From Lojkania enalia (lineage: Eukaryota > Ascomycota > Dothideomycetes > Pleosporales), in the NCBI GenBank assembly GCA_010094045.1, contig ML986658.1, positions 172,763 to 201,942 on the forward strand: a stretch of 29,180 bases of DNA, given 5' to 3'. Both the position numbers and the translations under genes were made by a program. Under the pieces are notes generated by a model that was not told the DNA's origin, ran no database searches, and worked only from the letters and a program-made list of their open reading frames with translations. This document shows, piece by piece, positions 22,901-29,180 of this stretch. Positions within the stretch are counted from its first letter, which is position 1. The number at the start of each line of letters is the position of its first letter.

Positions 22901-23975
22901 TTCTAATATTATCTAACTATTCTATTACTATATATAAGTTTACTATAAACTACTATATACTATTATATCCGACTATAAAATATAGTTTATCTCTACCTTC
23001 TATTAAAAGCTTTATAGACAGCTATAAATTAATATATATATATTAACTAGCTTCTATCTAGAAACTAATAACTAGATAGAAAATACTAATATAGTAATAG
23101 AACAAGTTTTTTAAGCCTATACTAGCTATAAATAAGATAATTAGGTTAAATAGCTGCTAATAGTATAGTTTAAAGTAAATAATATAGTATCTAAATTAAT
23201 AAAAGTCTCTCTATTTCTAGCCTACTTTAACTAATATCCTTAAATAAGCTTTAAGCCGCTTATAGAGATCTATTAACTACTAAAATAGTCCCTAATAGTT
23301 TAGAAAGTTAATAGACTAGTTAATAAAATAAAGGATATTATAGAGTATATTAGAGAAGAACTTACTTAGGTATAAGTACTCTAATAAGAGTATACTAACC
23401 GTAAGCGCGTACTAGCCTCTAACTACTAGATTAGTAATCTAGTCTAGTTAGATGCTAGAAATATATATATATAAAGACCGTCGAAAAAGTTTAATTAGAA
23501 GAATATAGGCCTCTATAAAGTTATTATAAAGGTATTCTTATATACTTATAGACTAAAACTACCTAAATTAACTAAAATATATCTTATATTCTATATATCG
23601 CTATTATAGCTAGTATCTAAGTTATCTAACTACTTATCTAGTTAATAAGTATATAACTCTAAACCTATTAAGATTAATAGAAAATTAAAATACCTTATTA
23701 AGTAAATAGAAGACTTTTACTATAACTAATAGAGACGCTAGTATAAATATCTAGTTAAATAGACTAGCTATTATAATCTAGAATAGTACCCGGCTAATAA
23801 CTTTACTAAGATAACTACCGTAAAAAATTACTATACTAGAAACCTAAATAAATAAGACCTAAATATAATATTACGTTTAGATTCTTAATTAAGTACTAAA
23901 GTCTAATTTAAGTATATTCTTAAACGTTTATAATAATACTATTATATAAACTAATCTAATCCCTAATATAGTACT
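19960..23975 (+). pseudogene. Element D Pol with C-terminal chromodomain
   Basis: A possible protease active site LLNSS (family LLDSG) lies near 20105-20116, in a frame different from both Gag and RT. RT starts near 21057 (KVLKKYLNKNLF, then VIFIIFIKKPKDS, FYINYRALNTI). Its YxDD box at 21489-21500 reads YINN. RNase H at about 21900-22090 (IVVEANISNFIIASIL, IIYFSKYINPT, YNKELLVII). The integrase zinc region is near 22630-22720. The first catalytic Asp is Asn (22794-22796), the second remains in IISDYK near 22965-22980, and the Glu remains in YLETN near 23060. The C-terminal chromodomain at about 23685-23855 shows YKYLVK, SYYNLE, YPANNFTK and YYTRN. A chromodomain of this type is thought to guide integration to modified histones in heterochromatin. 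Confidence 0.9.
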
Positions 23976-24310
23976 ACTATATAATAATAACTAGTTATAC
24001 TAATATACCTATAACCTAGTCTAATCCTTAGTATAGTATTACTATATAATAATAATTAATCGCGCTAATATACCTATAATCTAACCTAATCTCTAATATA
24101 ATACTACTATTAACTACTAGTCGCGCTAATATATATATAACCTAGCCTAATCTCTAGTATAATACTATTATATAATAATAACTAATTGTACTAATATATC
24201 TATAATATAACCTAATCTCTAGTATAGTATTACTATATAAATTAAACCGATCCGATTCTTAGTATAGTACTATTATACGATAATAACTAATTATACTAAT
24301 ATATTTATAA
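23925..24310 (+). repeat. Minisatellite of about 61-65 bp units in the 3' UTR of element D
   Basis: Tandem degenerate units such as those starting CTAATATACCTATAACCTAG near 24000 and again near 24065, each with CTAATCYYTAGTATAGTA and a TAATAATAACTAG-like end. About one unit shorter overall than in A, judging by the 55-bp difference left after the 29-bp triplication is accounted for. Confidence 0.8.
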
Positions 24311-24399
24311 CCTTAACTAACGTTAGTATTAATAACTACTACTTAATTATAAATAACCTAAATATAATATAAAGATTTAACTTATAGGAGCTTATAACT

Positions 24400-24412
24400 A
24401 AAAGAGAGGTAT
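24400..24412 (+). other. Polypurine tract of element D
   Basis: AAAAGAGAGGTAT directly before the 3' LTR. Confidence 0.7.
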
Positions 24413-24715
24413 TATTATAGTAATACTATAATACCTCTATATCTATATTACTCTTACTATAATACCTAAACCAGCTGCTAGTAATAGCTATTAACTACTA
24501 GCTAGAATATAACTAACTTATCTTAATTACGATAGAAGAAGGTTTTACTAACCTAACTAGCCTATATAGTAGTATAGACCTAGCTCTTATAAAAACCTAT
24601 ATAATATAGATATTTCTATTCTTTATATAATATTTTAATATTTATATATAGTACGTAGTAATAGAGTTAACTATCTAAAGTATAATTAACTAACTATATA
24701 TAAGTATTTATAATA
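24413..24715 (+). repeat. Element D 3' LTR
   Basis: 303 bp, full length, matching the inverted LTRs of A and E. Confidence 0.92.
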
Positions 24716-24720
24716 GAGGC
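24716..24720. repeat. Target-site duplication of element D, right copy
   Basis: GAGGC; see 18541-18545 (AAAGC). Confidence 0.7.
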
Positions 24721-25070
24721 CTAGTTATAAGTATATAAAACTTATTATACTTAGGAGCTAGAGTTTTTAAATAGACCTAAGATTTAAGATAATTTATTAG
24801 ATATTTTATACTATTATAATTCTTATTTAAATATATAAGTTAAAGGCTATAGTAGTAATAAAATATAAATAGATAACTATCTAGAAATTATATAGCTTCT
24901 CTAAATTATCTTTAGATTTTATTATAATAAGTAGTTAAATTCTATCTTAGTTTATTAAGTATATTTAAAAGGTCTTAAGCTTATAGTATTAATTTCTACT
25001 ATACTATCTATATATTAATAAGCTCTATTACCCTCTATCTATCTTCTTTATCCCCTATCCGCGGATATAT
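24716..25070 (-). pseudogene. hAT transposase, N-terminal piece
   Basis: Minus-strand frame that joins the central piece in phase once element D is removed with one duplication (the junction reads YNQASNNKDL with former Gln restored). Visible stretches are RPFKYT, then KISNKLS and ILGLFKNSSS. No BED zinc finger can be made out, but Cys and His codons would largely be lost by mutation. The start is uncertain; a frame ISADRG begins near 25066. The assignment rests mainly on the frame continuity and on the position between the 5' inverted repeat and the catalytic piece. Confidence 0.65.
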
Positions 25071-25294
25071 AATTAGCTAATAGGTTTTTTAGAAACTTTA
25101 ATAGGAAATTAATAAAGCGTTAATTATAAGATACTAGATTTATATTAGTATTAATATAACTATAATAAAACACTATAATAAAAAATAGTAGGAATACTAT
25201 AATATTATAAGTATATAAGGAGTTAGGGTTAATAATTAAGAGTATCTAGCTATAAATTATATTTATAGACTACTACTACTATTACTACTACTAT

Positions 25295-25356
<62 letters not shown>

Positions 25357-25659
25357 ATATATATAAAATTCTAGTAAAATAGTAGTATATTATACTATTA
25401 TATTAAGTATTTATTTTTAGAGATAATAGATTTTATTACTAAATAGTATACTAATACTATACTCCTAGTAGTATATAGAAGTCTACTATAGTATATTATA
25501 AAACGCTATAGTTTAGAAAATACTATAAAGTATAGTAAATTACTATTATATATTATAAAATATAGTTAATTACTATTATTTAATATATTATAAGATATTA
25601 TAAGATATTATAATATACTACCTAGAATTTAATAACTACCCTAGTCTATTTTACAATAT
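25071..25659. other. 5' non-coding part of the hAT transposon
   Basis: No gene seen. It holds a triplet microsatellite (25270-25356) and, towards the right inverted repeat (about 25480-25640), several AT-rich words resembling the inverted repeat, such as CTACTATAGTATATTATA near 25484-25501 and a doubled TTATAAGATA. Repeats under the termini are common in hAT elements, where they bind the transposase. Confidence 0.5.
25270..25356. repeat. (CTA)n microsatellite
   Basis: About 29 triplets of CTA with two ATTACTA interruptions near the left end. It lies in the 5' non-coding part of the hAT element. Confidence 0.97.
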
Positions 25660-25698
25660 ACTACTATAGTCTATAATATAGTATAATATACTACTCTA
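25660..25698 (-). repeat. hAT terminal inverted repeat, right
   Basis: The reverse complement begins TAGAGTAGTATATTATAC and matches 9155-9193 at 36 of 39 positions. Confidence 0.82.
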
Positions 25699-26324
25699 GT
25701 TAATTAAATTTATATATATAGAGAAGTAGTATAAATAAAATTTATATAGTATTAGAGAAGTATATTAGATTTTCTTCTACTAACTACTAGTAGTAAAGGC
25801 TAAGCTAATCCTTATTTATTAAAGTATTATTATCTAAGAAACTATTAAAGTCGATTATATCTTTATTTAAAAAGCCATTAAAAGTACTATTTAACTTCTT
25901 ATTTAATATCTTATATTTATCCTTATATTATATAAGCTTAACTTTAATTTTAGAGTTATTATTAACCTCCTCTTCGCACTTATTACTTTTAATACTCTTA
26001 ATATAGAGTAAGTTTAAATTAAGAAGAAAATTATTATTAAATTAATTATATACTAATAGAAGCTCTTAATATTCAGAATAGTAATTAGTATATATTTATA
26101 TTAATAGATATAATAAAAAATATAATAAACTTACTTCTACTCTAACTTTAAAACTATAGCTAACTCTTCTTTAGATAGTTCTTTAATAAACTCTTACTAT
26201 TTATTTTAAGCATTCTTACTTTTAAAGCTATTATTTTATAGCTTAAAAAGGCTATTTTAGTATATCTTATATATAACCTTCTATATAACCCTTCTAGAAC
26301 TATATACCTATAATAGACTATAAG
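25699..26324. other. Unidentified stretch between the hAT terminus and element E
   Basis: On the minus strand two coding-like blocks can be read. One, near 26240-26120, contains SFKSKNA, EFIKELSKEELAIVLKLE. The other, near 25990-25750, contains NKCEEEVNNNSKIKVKLI, YKDKYKILNKKLN, GFLNKDIIDFNSFLDNN. They are in different frames, separated by an AT-rich stretch that starts GTAAGT on the minus strand, as an intron might. I do not recognise the protein. It keeps a few more TG and CA words than its neighbours. It could be part of an older transposon. Confidence 0.4.
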
Positions 26325-26627
26325 TATTATAGACGCTTATATATAATTAATTAATCGCGTTTTAGATAGTTAACTCTATTACTACATATTATATATAAAT
26401 ATTAAAATATTACGTAAAAAATAGAGATATCTATATTATATAGGTTTTTATAGGGGCTAGGTTTATACTACTATATAGGCTAGCTAGATTAGTAAAACCT
26501 TCTTCTATCGCGGTTAAGATAAGTCGGTTATATTCTAGCTAGCAGCTAATAGCTGTTACTAGCAGCTAGTTTAAATATTATAGTAAGAGTAGTATAGGTA
26601 TAGAGGTATTATAGTATTACTATAATA
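26325..26627 (-). repeat. Element E 3' LTR
   Basis: 303 bp, the same length and ends as 956-1258. It has a few more CG dinucleotides than the A copy, for example CGCG near 26354 and 26509. Confidence 0.93.
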
Positions 26628-26724
26628 GTACCCCTCTTTTAGTTATAAGCTTCTATAAGTTAGGTCTTTATATTATATTTAGGTTATTTATAATTAAATA
26701 GTAGTTATTAATACTAGTATTAGT

Positions 26725-27005
26725 TAAAGTTATAGGTATATCGGCGCAACTAGTAGTTAATAGTAGTATTATACTAGGGATTAGGTTAGATTATATATAT
26801 ATTAGCGCGACTAGTAGTTAATAGTAGTACTATACTAGAGATTAGGTTAGATTATAGGCGTATTAGTATAATTAATTATTATTATATAGTAATACTATAC
26901 TAAAGATTAGATTAGGTTATAGATATATTAGTATAACTAGTTATTATTATATAGTAGTACTATACTAGGAATTAGGTTAGTTTATATAGTAGTACTATAT
27001 TAGAT
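26725..27005 (-). repeat. Minisatellite in the 3' UTR of element E
   Basis: Same units as in A and D, but the spacing from LTR to the integrase Asp codon is 184 bp shorter than in A, close to three units. Confidence 0.8.
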
Positions 27006-27009
27006 TAAA

Positions 27010-29180
27010 CTCTAATATTTAATTAAGAATCTAGACGTAATATTATATTTAAATCTTATTTATTTAGGTTTCTAACATAGTAATCTTCTATAATAGTTAT
27101 CTTAGTAAAGTTACTAGCTAGGTACTATTTTAAATTATAATAGCTAGTCTACTTAACTAGATATTTATACTGGCGTCTCTATTAGTTATAGTAGAGGTCT
27201 TCTATTCGCTTAATAAGATATTCTAGTTTTCTATTAATTTTAATAGATTTAGGGTTATATATTTATTAACTAGATAAGTAGTTAAATAACTTAGGTACTA
27301 GCTATAATAGTAATATATAGAATATAGAATATATTTTAGCTGATTTAAATAGCTTTATTTTATAAGTATATAAAGATACCTTTATAATAACCTTATAGGA
27401 GCCTATATTCTTCTAGTTAAGTTTTTTTAACGGTCTTTATATATATATATTTTTAGCGTCTAGCTAGACTAGATTACTAATCTAGTAGTTAGGGGCTGGT
27501 ACGCGCTTATAGTTAGTATACTCTTATTAGAACGCTTATACCTAGATAAGTTCTTCTCTAATATACTCTATAATATCCTTTATCTTATTAACTAGTCTAT
27601 TAGCTTTCTAAGTTATTAGGGACTATTTTAGCGGTTAATAGATCTTTATAGGCGGTTTAAAGTCTATTTAAAGGTACTAGCTAAAGTAGGCTAAAAATAG
27701 AGAGACTTTTATTAATTTAGACACTATATTATTCGTTTTAAACTGTACTATTAACAGCTATTTAACCTAGTTATCTTATTTATAGCTAGTATAGACTTAG
27801 AGAACTTATTCTATTACTATATTAGTATTCTCTATCTAACTATTAGTTTCTAAATAAAAGCTAGTTAATATATATATATTAATTTATAGCTATCTATAGA
27901 GCTTTTAGTAGAAAGTAGAGATAAACTATATCTTACAGTTAAATATAATAGTATATAGTAGTTTATAATAAACTTATATATAGTAATAGAATAGTTAAAT
28001 AATATTAGGAGCTTTAATTCTTACGTATAATATTAGATATCTATATTTACTAAGCCTATTAACTACTACTATAATATTTATATAATCTTCTAATTCTAGT
28101 AGATTAGTTATAAAGTCTATAAAAATATCTTAAAACCTTCGTTTAGGTATAGGTAATAGTTTTAGTAATTTATAGTACTTCTCTTTAGAAGCTTTACTTC
28201 TTTAGTATATATAATAATAGTTTATATATTATTATACTAAGTTAAATATTTTTAACTAATAGTACTCGCGTTAGAGTAGTTCTAAAGTCTTTTCTTAACT
28301 AGAGTATCTGCTAAATAGCGAGTTATAGATAGTTTATAGTAGCTTAAGCTTCAGCTTATTATAGTCTAGTACTATAAGTCGATCTTAGTAGTATAGTCGG
28401 TTATTATACTCTTTATAGTTAGCTAGAGTTAGGAGCTTAAATTAATAGGCTTCTTCTCTTAATAGCTTTAAGGTATTTTAGATTAGATTATTATTCGGGT
28501 ATTTTTTATCGATAATCTCTATAATCGATTAGCCTACTTCTATCTATTAAAATAGTTTAGGACGAAGTAATATCTATTAATAACCTCTATAGGCCTTTTC
28601 TTATATAGACTCGTCCTATAACCTTTAAGTTAAGGTATTAAACTTTTCTCTAAGTTTTCCGGGTTAGTATATAATACTAAAGTTAAACCTTAATAGATAT
28701 TCTAACTAATAGGCCTATTAGTAGCTTAGCTACTTCATCATTACAAAGTACTACAGGTTCTTATAATTACTTAGCACTTCTATAGGAAATACTACACCTT
28801 CTAATTCAGGCCTCTATTACTTAAAATATTAGATAATCGCGAGCAGTTCTTTATTATATATCTTATAGTTACCTTTAGTAGGGTTTATATACTTAGAGAA
28901 GTAGGTAATAGATCTTAGTTTACTATTAGCGCCTCTCTAAGATAGTATACTAGCTGTTATAAAATTAGATATATTAGCTTCTACTACTATTAGCAGCTTA
29001 GGGTTAAAGTATTAGAGAATTAGTATAGAGATAAAGGTATTCTTTAAATAGTTAAAAGAATATTAATAGCTATTATTCTAGTTAAATTAAGTATTCTTCT
29101 TAGTTAGGACTATTAAAGGGGAGACTTTCTATAAGAAGTTACTAATAAATTGGTAGTAGAAGTTCGCGAAGCCTATAAAA
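27010..29180 (-). pseudogene. Element E Pol, C-terminal part (RNase H, integrase, chromodomain)
   Basis: Minus-strand Pol relic collinear with 1800-3995 of element A. The chromodomain lies at about 27060-27230. The integrase first Asp is intact (GAC, plus-strand 28115-28117). RNase H lies towards the right edge. Former Gln/Trp codons read as stops. The copy looks slightly less mutated than A in places (for example CATCATTACA near 28736). Upstream parts lie beyond the window. Confidence 0.85.

Larger units (their letters stand above)
18546..24715 (+). mobile_element. Element D: Ty3/gypsy chromovirus, same family as A and E, plus strand
   Basis: A 6170-bp element inserted in the hAT transposase gene. 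LTRs at 18546-18820 (275 bp, with a 28-bp internal deletion) and 24413-24715 (303 bp). Gag and Pol are on the plus strand, followed by a minisatellite 3' UTR. It is inverted relative to A and E, so the window holds large inverted repeats. Internal length is 5592 bp. Confidence 0.93.
9155..25698 (-). mobile_element. hAT transposon, split by elements B and D
   Basis: A DNA transposon with 39-bp terminal inverted repeats at both ends (36 of 39 positions agree). Leaving out element B plus one duplication (9908-16990) and element D plus one duplication (18546-24720), it is about 3.3 kb long, normal for hAT. The single minus-strand transposase gene lies at about 25070-24716, 18545-16986 and 9907-9306. 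The outer repeat ends read TAGGGTAG and TAGAGTAG, fitting a RIP-mutated CAGGG-type hAT terminus. The expected 8-bp target duplication was not found: 9147-9154 and 25699-25706 do not match. Confidence 0.85.
26325..29180 (-). mobile_element. Element E: Ty3/gypsy chromovirus, 3' part, cut by the window edge
   Basis: Third copy of the A/D family, same orientation as A. The window holds its 3' LTR and about 2.55 kb of internal sequence. The right edge corresponds to about position 3995 of element A, so the RT active site, Gag and the 5' LTR lie outside. The left five bases ATAAG (26320-26324) should reappear beyond its other LTR. Confidence 0.92.

Noticed and set aside
9139..25772. TTAGATTT at 9147-9154 and at 25765-25772 as the hAT target duplication
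   Set aside because: The right copy is 66 bases outside the inverted repeat, so it does not border the element. An 8-base match is easy by chance in this composition.
1..29180. Mitochondrial or bacterial AT-rich genome
   Set aside because: The content is nuclear fungal transposons (chromoviruses, pogo, hAT), and the bias is specific to CA/TG with CG left in place.
1..29180. Intact genes, tRNA or rRNA genes, host promoters
   Set aside because: I found none. Open frames left in the window are short remnants between mutated codons or shadows of the transposon genes.

Overview
This window looks like a stretch of AT-rich, gene-free heterochromatin from a filamentous ascomycete that uses repeat-induced point mutation (RIP). 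CpA and TpG are almost missing along the whole 29 kb, TpA is in great excess, and CpG survives in places. Every coding region I can recognise is a transposon gene full of TAA and TAG codons where CAA, CAG or TGG would be expected, with Cys/His codons turned to Tyr and Asp codons turned to Asn. I see no intact gene, no RNA gene and no host gene.

Layout. (1) 1-955 and 7272-about 8150, plus strand: one pogo/Fot1-type transposase gene cut in two. (2) 956-7266, minus strand: a complete Ty3/gypsy chromovirus (element A) inserted in that gene, with 303-bp LTRs and a perfect 5-bp target duplication. (3) About 8260-8880, minus strand: the C-terminal end of a second pogo/Tigger-type transposase, tail to tail with the first. 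(4) 9155-25698, minus strand: one hAT transposon with 39-bp terminal inverted repeats, broken into three pieces (9155-9907, 16986-18545, 24716-25698) by two LTR retrotransposons. (5) 9908-16985, plus strand: element B, a different Ty3/gypsy family with 213-bp LTRs, a perfect 5-bp target duplication and a long unexplained 3' region. (6) 18546-24715, plus strand: element D, a second copy of the element A family. (7) 25699-26324: a short unidentified stretch. (8) 26325-29180, minus strand: element E, a third copy of the A/D family, running off the right edge.

How the parts relate. The nesting gives an order of events: the pogo and hAT transposons came first and the LTR elements landed in them later. 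Removing each LTR element together with one copy of its target duplication restores an uninterrupted codon frame at all three junctions, which supports the gene calls and the boundaries. Copies A, D and E share domain order (Gag with CCHC knuckle, RT, RNase H, integrase, chromodomain, then a minisatellite of roughly 60-65 bp units, then the LTR). They differ by a 29-bp triplication in A, a 28-bp LTR deletion in D and different minisatellite lengths. I found no sign of a new biological system. What is worth reading is the nested insertion record and a few unexplained sequences in it.
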